Source: Farysia itapuensis (Eukaryota > Basidiomycota > Ustilaginomycetes > Ustilaginales > Ustilaginaceae). Taken from it: DNA of 64,000 nt. Each line of letters begins with the position of its first letter. Position 1 is the stretch's first letter. The DNA is taken from positions 62,001 through 126,000 of the forward strand of contig JALBYC010000026.1 in the NCBI GenBank assembly GCA_023212645.1, read 5' to 3'. The notes beneath the pieces are model-generated. The model did no database searches. It saw only the letters and a list, made by a program, of their open reading frames with translations, and had not been told where the DNA came from. Below are positions 1 to 8,896 of the stretch, piece after piece. Made by a program: the position numbers and the translations under genes.

Positions 1-2
1 TG

Positions 3-1982
3 GAGCGCGATCGAGACTCTGCCGAGGAGATGCTCCGCGGCCATCTGACTTCTATCAAGACGGTTGAGTCGCTGCTCGAAGGCCATCGTGCACGCGAGCC
101 ACAAATCGAGGTGACCCTTGATAAGATCCAGATGGACCTCGAGAGTGGGCAGCAGCGTATGGCTGAGGCGAAGAAGCGAGTTGCTGAGCTCAAAGCACAG
201 AGCAAGCCCGACGCCGCTGACGCATCTCGTATCCAGGAACTCGACACGATCATCGCTGGTCTTGACAAGGACATTTCTAAGCTCTCTGAGAAAGCGCAAG
301 TCATCGAAAAGGACATTGCCGAGCTACAGGAGAAGATTCTCGAGGCTGGCGGTGTTGCACTCCGCACGCAGAAGAGCAAAGTGGACGGCATCAAAGAGAT
401 GATGGACCTGTCCTCCGAGCGCATCACCAAAGCACAGGTCGCGCAGTCCAAAGCCGAAAAAGACATCGTCAAGTTTGAAAAGTCACTGAGCAAAGCTCAG
501 GAGCAACAGGAGGGCCTTGACCAGGAGCTTGACGAGCTTAAAGCTGAGATCGAGCAGAAGGCCAGCGCCGTTGACAGTGTGCGACGCAAGATGGAGGAGG
601 CTCAGCACATTATGGATGCCAAGGCGGAGGAACGCGACGAGATCAAGTCTCAGCTTGACGAGCACTCGGAATCGGCCAACTCGTTCAGGGCGCTCGAAAT
701 GGAAATCAAGCAGAAACTCGACGATAATCAACGCTCGCACTCTGATAATGAGAAGCGCCTCAAGCACTGGCAGGACAAGCTCGCGACGCTCGTGCTTCAC
801 CAGATCGACGACGAAGAGGAAGAGCCAGAAGCGGCTCAGACCTCGACGGGCGATGTCCAGGCAGACGCAGCATCCTCTGTGCCGAAGCCTGCGGCTGACA
901 AAGTGCAAGAGAAAGAGGACGAGGACTTGCCGCTCGAACTGCCAGAGTATCCTGATGACGAACTGCGCGCCATTGACAAGGAGACCATCAAGGGAGAAAT
1001 TGTCTTTTACGAGGAGAAAGTGGCCAAAGGCTCTGCCAACATGTCCGTCCTTGCAGAATATCGCCGACGAGAGCAAGAGTTTCTCGCGCGAGCCAAGGAC
1101 CTGGAGTCTACCACCGAAGAGCGTGACGCTGCGAAGAACAAGTATGACGATCTGCGGAAGCAACGTTTGGAAAACTTTATGGCTGGCTTCAGCGTGATCT
1201 CGTCCAAGCTCAAGGAAATGTACCAGACCATCACGCTGGGTGGTAATGCCGAGCTCGAGCTCGTCGATTCGCTGGATCCATTCTCGGAAGGCATCCTTTT
1301 TTCAGTCATGCCACCGAAAAAGTCGTGGAAGAACATCTCTAACTTGTCAGGAGGTGAGAAGACGCTTTCGTCACTGGCGCTTGTGTTTGCGCTGCACGCA
1401 TACAAGCCGACCCCGGTGTACGTCATGGACGAGATCGATGCCGCGCTCGACTTCCGAAACGTTTCCATCGTGGCCAATCTGATTCGCGAGCGTACGAAGG
1501 GTGGACAGTTCATCATCATCTCGTTGCGGAACAACATGTTTGAGCTCTCGTCCCGCCTCATTGGCGTGTACAAGACGGCCAACTGCACCAAATCGATCAC
1601 GATCGACAACACAAGCTTGTTCCAGCAGGCTGCCCCGGCTACTATCCCTCCATCCGCCACCAAGGCGAGAATGGGTGGCGCAGGGATGCCAGGCTCTCCA
1701 GTTGCGTCACAGTCAACGATGGTGGCAGCTACGCCAAGGCCGATGGCATCGTCTGCGAGTTTCTTGCCAAAGACTTCTTCCATGATGGCCCCTTCGCTTC
1801 TGCTCCGAACGCCAGCGCTCAACAAGGGTCTCAAAACCCCGTCCACCGCCCTGCAGAGATCGCGAATGGCAAGTGCAATCTCCTCCAACTTTCTCGCCGA
1901 TAAGGCGAAAGGCAGGGCCAGTCTGCTCGCCACACCCACACCGGCTTCCTTCCGTCCAACACTCGCCGGCAGTCAAGAGTAA
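3..1982 (+). CDS. SMC4: Condensin subunit SMC4, C-terminal part (5' end outside window)
   Basis: This is the C-terminal part of an SMC ATPase. The frame is open from base 3, so the gene starts upstream of the window. The first 240 or so residues are heptad-rich coiled coil. An acidic, Gln/Ala-rich insertion follows, then more coiled coil and the C-terminal ATPase half. The ABC signature NLSGGEKTLSSLALVFALH and the Walker B / D-loop VYVMDEIDAALDFRNVSIVA are intact, as is the FIIISLRNNMFELSSRLIGVYK stretch typical of SMC4 rather than SMC2 (seen as segments). In the family, SMC4 pairs with SMC2 in condensin to compact mitotic chromosomes. About 130 Ser/Ala/Pro-rich residues extend beyond the head, longer than needed for the fold. 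The gene converges on its neighbour with about 130 bp between stops. Confidence 0.93.
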   Translation, partial: ERDRDSAEEMLRGHLTSIKTVESLLEGHRAREPQIEVTLDKIQMDLESGQQRMAEAKKRVAELKAQSKPDAADASRIQELDTIIAGLDKDISKLSEKAQVIEKDIAELQEKILEAGGVALRTQKSKVDGIKEMMDLSSERITKAQVAQSKAEKDIVKFEKSLSKAQEQQEGLDQELDELKAEIEQKASAVDSVRRKMEEAQHIMDAKAEERDEIKSQLDEHSESANSFRALEMEIKQKLDDNQRSHSDNEKRLKHWQDKLATLVLHQIDDEEEEPEAAQTSTGDVQADAASSVPKPAADKVQEKEDEDLPLELPEYPDDELRAIDKETIKGEIVFYEEKVAKGSANMSVLAEYRRREQEFLARAKDLESTTEERDAAKNKYDDLRKQRLENFMAGFSVISSKLKEMYQTITLGGNAELELVDSLDPFSEGILFSVMPPKKSWKNISNLSGGEKTLSSLALVFALHAYKPTPVYVMDEIDAALDFRNVSIVANLIRERTKGGQFIIISLRNNMFELSSRLIGVYKTANCTKSITIDNTSLFQQAAPATIPPSATKARMGGAGMPGSPVASQSTMVAATPRPMASSASFLPKTSSMMAPSLLLRTPALNKGLKTPSTALQRSRMASAISSNFLADKAKGRASLLATPTPASFRPTLAGSQE

Positions 1983-2109
1983 CACGCACACTCCACCCAC
2001 TGTCTCATTCCCCCCTTCTTCTCACACATTGTATCCATAATTCCTCTCTCGTGTGGCTCTCGCAATTGTCCAGTTTACGCATCTTTGTCCTATGCAGTGT
2101 GATGATGCC

Positions 2110-3690
2110 TTACGTCTTGGGACGCACAATGTGTCCGCCTAGATCCTTGAACCTTTGTTCGACAACCTGCTCTTCGTGATTCCACAGCTTGGAGAACTCG
2201 GACTCGACATTGGCGTCCGCAGTGCCGGGAGGTGTTGCAAAGCGGGGCGGTAGTTGGGGACGCACGATTCTGCCCTCGCGATAGAGCTCTGTTGGCAGCA
2301 AAGGATCGTCCCACCTTACCGCATCAGCGTCCAATGCGAGCTTGTCCTTGCTCGGCGGCAGCTTCTCCCGCTGAAGTCGGTCGAGGAACTGCTTTTGCGA
2401 CTCGAGCTTCTTCACCGTCACCCACACGATGCTGTTGGACGCCGTGGCGGGAGATTTTGACAGCAGCCAAACAACCGGCCATACCAGTAGAAGCAGTGCA
2501 AACCACAGGCAGAGTTTGCAGTAGTACCATGTGGTTGCGAACAGCGAGGTTTTGGTCTCGGTTCTTTTCGAGATGTTTTGCTCGAGGATGGTAATTTTGG
2601 CGGACTTGTTCTTTTGTTTTTTCGTCGATGAGCCTGATGGCATCTGTGGCGCGGCTGACAGTGACGGAAGTGTGGGTGGAGCAGGGCGTGGAAGGAAGGT
2701 ATCGAGGATATCTGCATTACGCTCAAAGCCAGGACAGACGTTGAGGAGTACAATATTGCTTGTGCGAGCGTGTTGGTGCTGTAGCAAGGTCTGTGAAGAG
2801 GGCATTGGCGTTGTGGTCGCCTGTATTGGGTCGATACCCGGCAGCTTTGTGCGAGGCCGCGGGTCGGCTTCCGCTAGCAAATTCAAGCGACGTTGGAGCT
2901 CAATGCTCAAGGCATACCATCTAAGGGAAGCTGCCCCAACCAGTGCAGAGAACGATGGCTTCGTGCGTTTGCTCGTTTGACTTTCGCCCAGATCATCAAA
3001 GTGCGACAGACCAGCAGCGTAAAAAGGGGAGATCGCGGAGACGATCCTTATTTCGCGATCTGGAGGCATAAGGAGCAAGCTGCTGAGCATCGAGTTGATC
3101 ATGTGAAACTTCCCTAGCACGAACGACTCGTAGATGCGAGACGTACTTGCAGATGGGGAAATCTCTGGCGGAAGAAACAATAGGACATCCAGCCTTCTTA
3201 CACCTTCTGGCTGTTTCTTGTCTCCCTCGTTCCAGGTCTTGACGAAGGCATTGATACTGGCTATATCAGTGGTGTCACACTTTTCCGCGTAGATCAATTC
3301 GTTCTGAGTCGAGTCGCGAAGGAGGTGCACAAGCTGCAAAGTATCTTGGGCCGCAATGTCTGGAGTGAGTGCAATGATCTGTGCGCCTCGATGGGCCAGC
3401 GCAGACAAAGTAACAACGCCTAGTGGTGTGAAGGCACCAGAGGCAACGAGGACTACGCGCCCGTGTAAGTCGTTGAAAGGCGAACCACTGACAGACAAAG
3501 ACGCTGCAGTATCACTGGACAATGGCGGCGGTTCGAGCAACTTTGTCCCCTTCGACCAGGTTTTGAGGAAAGACACAGCAACGCACGCTGCTGCTATTGA
3601 TGCCCAGTACTCTGTGGGTACGGCAGAGGACACTGCCGAGGCGAAAAAGTGGATCGGCATAGCGTGGTGGAGAAGAGAAGTCTGTGTCAT
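2110..3690 (-). CDS. SDR-fold membrane protein, DUF1776/YNL181W-like
   Basis: 526 residues with an ATG start at 3690. A Rossmann-type segment (GRVVLVASGAFTPLGVV, about residues 77-93) and the overall order match short-chain dehydrogenases of the fungal DUF1776 group. The family's yeast member is a putative oxidoreductase; the substrate is unknown. The Tyr of the SDR active site is visible (YALSI, Tyr259), but the Lys expected four residues later is Ile263, so classical catalysis is doubtful. A hydrophobic segment near residues 20-42 and a strong one (CLWFALLLLVWPVVWLL) near residue 400 suggest membrane anchoring. The C-terminal 100 residues are charged and outside the SDR fold. It is divergent from the CDK8 gene with only about 170 bp between starts, so the two probably share a promoter. 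Family call moderately sure; function not known. Confidence 0.72.
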   Translation of the reverse strand: MTQTSLLHHAMPIHFFASAVSSAVPTEYWASIAAACVAVSFLKTWSKGTKLLEPPPLSSDTAASLSVSGSPFNDLHGRVVLVASGAFTPLGVVTLSALAHRGAQIIALTPDIAAQDTLQLVHLLRDSTQNELIYAEKCDTTDIASINAFVKTWNEGDKKQPEGVRRLDVLLFLPPEISPSASTSRIYESFVLGKFHMINSMLSSLLLMPPDREIRIVSAISPFYAAGLSHFDDLGESQTSKRTKPSFSALVGAASLRWYALSIELQRRLNLLAEADPRPRTKLPGIDPIQATTTPMPSSQTLLQHQHARTSNIVLLNVCPGFERNADILDTFLPRPAPPTLPSLSAAPQMPSGSSTKKQKNKSAKITILEQNISKRTETKTSLFATTWYYCKLCLWFALLLLVWPVVWLLSKSPATASNSIVWVTVKKLESQKQFLDRLQREKLPPSKDKLALDADAVRWDDPLLPTELYREGRIVRPQLPPRFATPPGTADANVESEFSKLWNHEEQVVEQRFKDLGGHIVRPKT

Positions 3691-3858
3691 GAGGCCAGCA
3701 TGGCCAAGCAGAACAAGTGAACAACAATTCCGCTATCCGTGTTCCGCGTTCCGAGTCCCGGTCGCTGTCAACCTTAGCTCGGTGCGACATCAGCTAGATA
3801 CGCAGCAGCAGCCCCGACGATGCTGTAGGAAGCGCGCGTGGCTGTGAGCAGTGTCAGG

Positions 3859-5847
3859 ATGAGCGGTCAAAACGCTGTTCGAGATGCAGCCATCCTGCCT
3901 TCGGATGCGACGCCGGACGATGAAGCCGCTGTCGAGCCATTCCCATCCCCGCCCTCTGTGTCATTCGCTTCCTCCTCTTCCTTGGATCACGACTACAAGC
4001 CCGAGGGCTACTTCTACGACGATGCGCAAGATCCACATGCTGCGAAATATTGGTCGCACTTTCGAGACCCACATGCGTTGGCAGCGCAGCATGTTCCCTC
4101 AGATTCCTCCTGCGCTGCAGCCGCTAGATCGTACCGCGAGTACCGCGACAAGGTCCGAAAACCCGTCCTAGCCACCTATACTATCCTCGGCTTTCTCAGT
4201 TCCGGAACGTACGGTCGAGTGTACAAGGCCAGATTACGGTCGTCTCCTGTTCCACCGCCGTCGTTGAACCTCGCCTCTGTCAGCATGGACCGTTCGTACA
4301 GCAAGAACCGCCCATTTGCCGAAGACCACAATACACCGCAGTCCGACGTGGCCATGTCGCCCGTCAATATCGCCGGTACACCCGGCTCGCAGACCATACA
4401 CAGCGACAATCAGATCTTTGCCATCAAAAAGTTCAAGCCAGACAGCAAGGAGACGGATCAGTCGATTTATACGGGCATTTCGCAGAGCGCCATGCGCGAA
4501 ATCTCGCTCAATCGCGAGCTGCGCCATACCAACATCGTCACGTTACACCAGGTCATGCTGGAAGAGAAAGCTATTTACATGGTGTTTGAGTATGCAGAAC
4601 ACGACCTGCTGCAAATCATCCATCATCATTCCACAGTGCTGCGGACGCCAATCTCCACACCCGTGCTGAAGAGTCTACTCTGGCAGCTGATCAACGGCAC
4701 TGCTTATCTGCACGCCAACTGGGTCCTGCATAGAGATCTGAAACCTGCCAATATTCTGGTCACCTCGCAGGGTGTTGTCAAGATTGGCGATCTCGGTCTG
4801 GCCAGACTGTACTCGTCCCCGCTTCAAAGCCTGTACAATGGCGACAAGGTCGTGGTTACAATTTGGTATCGTGCTCCTGAATTGCTACTGGGTGCACGAC
4901 ATTACACCACTGCGATAGATATGTGGAGTCTAGGCTGTATCTGGGGAGAGCTGCTGGCATTGCGGCCTATTTTCAAGGGTGAAGAGGCCAAGATGGATCC
5001 AAAGACCAAAGCAGCACCGTTCCAAACAGATCAACTGAAACGTATCGTCGAGGTGCTAGGCACGCCGAACAAAGATCGGTGGCCCGCTATCGAGTCGATG
5101 CCAGACTACAAAGGTTGGTGGCCACACCTCCGTCTCGATAACTACCCCAAAACACTCACCCGGTGGTACACATCGCGGAACAAGAGCGAGGATGGCTACG
5201 AGCTGTTCGACTCGCTTCTTCAGTACGACCCCGAGAAACGCTTGACAGCGCAACAGGCGCTGCATCACCCTTGGTTCACGCAGACAGAGCCCAAACCAAC
5301 CAAGAATGCATTCATCAGCCTTGCAAAGCCGTCCAGCACTTATCCGACCCGCAGAGTGATCCATGATGATCAGGATCCCAAGATGCGAAGCAACTATCTG
5401 CCTCCCATTGACAGCCACCATCTCCCCTCCTCGCAGGCGAAACCCCCACAATACCTCCAGCAGACATCTGCTCTGCGTAACACAGTAGCTGCACCGCAAG
5501 GGTCGAAACAGAGCACAGCCGCGTACAACAATCCCGGCTCGGGCCAGCCTGCCTCGACCAATTTCCAGGTCTCCGCAATAGGTGGACCCGCCGCTCCGCC
5601 GCCCATCACTATCAACACAGGTTCGGCTCTTCCCATTCCATTCAACACGAGCACCGCGTCCAATGGTCCACCCTCTGTCTCAGCACCGGGCACAGTACAC
5701 AGCATTCACAGCGTGGCTTCCTCCACAGGACCGCCAGACAGTGCTGCCAACACGACTACAACCTCCGCAGCGAACAACGCGGCCATCAACAAGAGCATGG
5801 TCGCCACTGCTACTCGCAACCAGCAACGCAAGCGACAGAAAATTTAA
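3859..5847 (+). CDS. SSN3: Cyclin-dependent kinase 8 homologue (Mediator kinase SSN3/SRB10)
   Basis: 662 residues from the ATG at 3859; the frame is open upstream only to a GTG. The kinase domain spans roughly residues 107-475: glycine loop GFLSSGTYGRVYKA, catalytic Lys in FAIKKFK, alpha-C SAMREISLNREL, HRDLKPANIL, and DLG in place of DFG, which is a CDK8 hallmark. The T-loop reads YNGDKVVVTIWYRAPE, with Asp where other CDKs carry the activating Thr, again as in CDK8. The family pairs with cyclin C in the Mediator CDK8 module and phosphorylates the RNA polymerase II tail and transcription factors in the nucleus. An insertion of about 60 Ser/Pro-rich residues separates the glycine loop from the catalytic Lys. 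The last 170 residues are Ser/Ala/Thr/Pro-rich, ending in a basic RNQQRKRQKI tail. Confidence 0.92.
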   Translation: MSGQNAVRDAAILPSDATPDDEAAVEPFPSPPSVSFASSSSLDHDYKPEGYFYDDAQDPHAAKYWSHFRDPHALAAQHVPSDSSCAAAARSYREYRDKVRKPVLATYTILGFLSSGTYGRVYKARLRSSPVPPPSLNLASVSMDRSYSKNRPFAEDHNTPQSDVAMSPVNIAGTPGSQTIHSDNQIFAIKKFKPDSKETDQSIYTGISQSAMREISLNRELRHTNIVTLHQVMLEEKAIYMVFEYAEHDLLQIIHHHSTVLRTPISTPVLKSLLWQLINGTAYLHANWVLHRDLKPANILVTSQGVVKIGDLGLARLYSSPLQSLYNGDKVVVTIWYRAPELLLGARHYTTAIDMWSLGCIWGELLALRPIFKGEEAKMDPKTKAAPFQTDQLKRIVEVLGTPNKDRWPAIESMPDYKGWWPHLRLDNYPKTLTRWYTSRNKSEDGYELFDSLLQYDPEKRLTAQQALHHPWFTQTEPKPTKNAFISLAKPSSTYPTRRVIHDDQDPKMRSNYLPPIDSHHLPSSQAKPPQYLQQTSALRNTVAAPQGSKQSTAAYNNPGSGQPASTNFQVSAIGGPAAPPPITINTGSALPIPFNTSTASNGPPSVSAPGTVHSIHSVASSTGPPDSAANTTTTSAANNAAINKSMVATATRNQQRKRQKI

Positions 5848-6099
5848 CCCCTGATATGCCACATACCCCACGGCTCACACTGGTAGAGATTTACGCAGAT
5901 GTATTTGGAGACAGAGTGGTACATGGATGAGTAAGGAATCCGCGGCCTTTGAGCGGTGTTTCTGCGTGAGCAACGAGGAACAACAAGGAAGCCAAGTGAA
6001 AAGGAGAGTTGAGTGAGGAACTGTGAGGGAGGCCATAAAGTTACAATGTCGAAACAAAAGGTTGATTGCAGTGAAAGCAAAGAACGGTGGGCGGGCCTA

Positions 6100-8412
6100 T
6101 TACCTCCGCCCAGAGTCCGTAATGCGTGCTTTGTGCTGCTGATTGCTAACCTCGCGCTGACTGCCATGTTTGAGTTTGAACTCGGACAAAATGCAGATAT
6201 GGTCAGAGGGGAAGTGAGCATTGGGGAATCCAACAACATTGGACAGATAGCCCTTATCCACCTCGCCCAACACGCCAGTGACAGCAAGCGTGTTTTTGGA
6301 ATAGAAGATGTAGTCGATAGCACCTTCGTATCCAGGCGTGTAGTTGGTGAATGGCATCTCGCCAATCGGGGCATAAGCCGACTCTAGCGTGTGACAGTGC
6401 TGCAGACCATTTGCGGTGTAATTGCCATAAACGTGATCCATAAAGTCCTCGTGATCGCCAGGCACGGAGCCGTTTGACAAGAAGTCGTATACACCAGTCT
6501 CAGGGACACTGTTGAAATCACCGCAGATGATGGTGGGAATCTGAGAGGCGTGTGTGTACTTGGGTGCCGGGGGATAGCCTTCGCCCACAGTAAGCTTAGG
6601 TGGCAGCTTGGCGAAACGGCTTCCTGCCTTCTCCAACTCGTCCATAAGCATAGCCACCTGGACCAGCTTGACATCTCGGAACTGAGGGTCCCAGTGCGTG
6701 TGGACATTGGCCACAATCACGCGCGATCCAGAGTCGCGGTGCTCTAGCAGGGCAATTACTGAGATGTTGTCCTTAGTCATGACACGGTTGTACATGTCTT
6801 CGGATTTCTTAAAGTCCGGACGTTGCAACGCGATCTGGCTGAATTCCACCAGCTGCTTTTCTATCAGCTGAAACTTGTTGCTCTTGAAGAAAATGGCACA
6901 GCCATCAACTCGTCTCTTTTCTTCGTCCCGCATAGTACGTGCTCTCGACTTTGGCCAGAACATTCCCTCGTAATCTTGTTGTGCAAGATGGTGCGAGAAG
7001 TAATCTTCGTACTGTTCCATGTCGACCTCCTGGAGACAACAGATATCAGCGCTGTATGACATGACCTCTTGCAGGATGAACTCTTTGCGATAGTCCCACG
7101 TCAGCGCCCAGGACGGCGTATAACCGTACATTTGCGCAGTGGCATATTTGTCGCACAAAATGTTGTAGCTGAGGACGTTGAACGTCAGCTCTGGCGACTC
7201 TGGATTCTCCTTTGATACCTCGGGCTCGGGAAGTTCCGGGTCGATCACAATCCATTCACGCTCTGGAGGTGGAAGCGGAACGGGACAGGAGTCTCGCAAA
7301 TACGCGATGACTGCCGGCGTTCCATCGCGTTGGAAGAGAGTACGCAAATGATCGGTCAAGGGGTTGCCTTCGATGCCTAGCATTTCGAGCTGGTGTAGCG
7401 TGCCGAGCTCAGCTGGGAGTGTGACCAAGTTGTTGTCGAAGAGGAAAAGTTCGCGCAGACTGGTCAGCATGCCGAGTTCAGCTGGTACCGACGTAAGCTG
7501 ATTGCCGGATGCGTCGAGGACTGTCAAGTGTCGAAGCTTGACGATATCGGAAGAAATGGTGGTCAGGGCATTGTGGTTGATAAAGAGCGAGGTGAGGAAA
7601 GAGTAGCGGTACACTTCGTTGGCAATGTTCTTGAGCCCTAATCCGCCCATGTCCACTGTTGACCATGTCTGTTTGTCTTTCTGCCCAGATCCATTGGCTG
7701 CATCTGCACCACTACCTTTCTCTTCTGAAGCGGTGCCGTTCGCTGAGCCATCCTTTTTGGGCACAAAGAGACCGTTTGCGGCAACTTGCGGCGGAACCAC
7801 TCCTTTGTTCGGGTCTGTAATGGCGATGGCAGAATTAGTCGCGGATCGCGCGGCAAGTGCGGCTGCTCGAGCATGATGGTGTGGCTCTGCGGAACGACGG
7901 GAGATCTCAGCTTTGACGAGCTGCTGCTGCCAGTGAGGTGAGCTCGAGGCCGCAGCAGCTGCAGCAGCAGCGGCCGCCGCCGCTGCGTTCGAGCTAGAAG
8001 GCGAGCCGGTGAGATCCGAGGAGTGCAACGTAGCAGGAGATGCTAGGTGCGAGAGACCAGAAGGACCGTGATTGGAGTGATGGTGATGATGATGGACCAT
8101 GTTGCCATAGCCGCCGGGAGAAGCAGGTCGACCAGACGCAGTCCCGATGGAGCCGGACAAGGACGACATTGACGGATTTTGGTGGTGAGAATGATGCTGC
8201 CCTCGGCTTGGCCATGCGCCAGATGGCACGGGGTATCGTGTTACTGGGTTCGAAAAAGCGCCATTGTGTCCGTATGAATTGGGTCCGTTACTGTTTTGCC
8301 CCGACGGACCGCCAGGCCCACCTGCATGATTCCCAGACTGATGGTGATGGGAGTTCAGATAGAGGTAGGCAGGAGGCGAGGGTGCCGGGGAAGGAGACGG
8401 GGATGGATACAT
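6100..8412 (-). CDS. CCR4: CCR4 deadenylase, catalytic subunit of CCR4-NOT
   Basis: 770 residues from the ATG at 8412; the 12 codons upstream open only with GTG. The order is: low-complexity N terminus (Ser-Pro repeats, His and Ala runs), leucine-rich repeats (LTSLFINHNALTTI, LTVLDASGNQLTSVP, LRELFLFDNNLVTLP, LEMLGIEGNPL), then an endonuclease/exonuclease/phosphatase domain. Catalytic landmarks are present: NVLSYNILCDKYA, the Mg-binding Glu in CLQEVD, HTHWDP, CGDFNS and the final SDHI. This LRR-plus-EEP order is diagnostic for Ccr4, which shortens mRNA poly(A) tails in the cytoplasm. It converges on the CDK8 gene and is divergent from HSP90. A spliced short exon upstream of 8412 cannot be excluded. 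Confidence 0.95.
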   Translation of the reverse strand: MYPSPSPSPAPSPPAYLYLNSHHHQSGNHAGGPGGPSGQNSNGPNSYGHNGAFSNPVTRYPVPSGAWPSRGQHHSHHQNPSMSSLSGSIGTASGRPASPGGYGNMVHHHHHHSNHGPSGLSHLASPATLHSSDLTGSPSSSNAAAAAAAAAAAAASSSPHWQQQLVKAEISRRSAEPHHHARAAALAARSATNSAIAITDPNKGVVPPQVAANGLFVPKKDGSANGTASEEKGSGADAANGSGQKDKQTWSTVDMGGLGLKNIANEVYRYSFLTSLFINHNALTTISSDIVKLRHLTVLDASGNQLTSVPAELGMLTSLRELFLFDNNLVTLPAELGTLHQLEMLGIEGNPLTDHLRTLFQRDGTPAVIAYLRDSCPVPLPPPEREWIVIDPELPEPEVSKENPESPELTFNVLSYNILCDKYATAQMYGYTPSWALTWDYRKEFILQEVMSYSADICCLQEVDMEQYEDYFSHHLAQQDYEGMFWPKSRARTMRDEEKRRVDGCAIFFKSNKFQLIEKQLVEFSQIALQRPDFKKSEDMYNRVMTKDNISVIALLEHRDSGSRVIVANVHTHWDPQFRDVKLVQVAMLMDELEKAGSRFAKLPPKLTVGEGYPPAPKYTHASQIPTIICGDFNSVPETGVYDFLSNGSVPGDHEDFMDHVYGNYTANGLQHCHTLESAYAPIGEMPFTNYTPGYEGAIDYIFYSKNTLAVTGVLGEVDKGYLSNVVGFPNAHFPSDHICILSEFKLKHGSQREVSNQQHKARITDSGRR
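7950..7987. repeat. GCN trinucleotide tract encoding poly-alanine in CCR4
   Basis: An imperfect GCA/GCC triplet run inside the CCR4 N-terminal region is read on the minus strand as about 13 consecutive alanines, followed by serines. Nearby triplets encode six histidines. Such tracts are prone to length change and lie outside the LRR and nuclease domains. Confidence 0.8.
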
Positions 8413-8896
8413 GTATCGTGATGTTGCACCCTCAGAGGCCTTTAGCACAAGGAAGGTTGCTGTTCCCGCCGAAGGAGTAGAAGGTGATCAGATGGCGAGG
8501 ACGGGAGACGAGCAAGAAGCGTCCGACTCTGGCATGATCTCTTGGAGGACGGTGTGCGTGGGAGGTTGCTTTGGACGCAGTATCAGAGTACAGAAACAGG
8601 AGCTGGCTATTGTTGCGATACTGTTACAGGTACATGAGAAGGGGCAGAATCGTAGAGATGGAGGTTTGCATCTTCAGTGATCGGCTCCGGATCCGACTTT
8701 TCGTGGTCTAACAGAACACCAACCTTACTCACAACTCTAACAATTCACAGTTGCTTACGTAATTCTTCCTTGTATTTCCAGAATCTTCGCCTGCTGAGCC
8801 AAAGAAGGAAGAAAGTGGGGGCGAACAAAGTGGTAGAAGAAAGCACAAATAGTTGCAGCTCCTTCCACCCGCTCCTCCGTTCATCCATCTTTCACA
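8413..8896. other. Divergent intergenic region CCR4 / HSP90
   Basis: 484 bp between two divergent starts. No convincing open frame or RNA gene is visible. It holds the heat-shock element described separately and a pyrimidine-rich stretch just before the HSP90 start. A pattern CTAAC...TTCACAG near 8735-8752 could be the 3' end of a leader intron, but I cannot define its donor. Confidence 0.6.
8776..8788 (+). promoter_or_regulatory. Heat-shock element upstream of HSP90
   Basis: The sequence TTCCAGAATCTTC is a perfect three-unit nTTCnnGAAnnTTCn element, about 110 bp before the HSP90 ATG. A further in-register TTC lies at 8766-8768, with the intervening unit degenerate. HSF1 binds such arrays in fungi, so heat-inducible HSP90 expression is the natural reading. 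Confidence 0.7.

Noticed and set aside
1007..1939. 310-codon minus-strand frame inside SMC4
   Set aside because: Overlaps the conserved SMC ATPase coding sequence; no protein-like motif.
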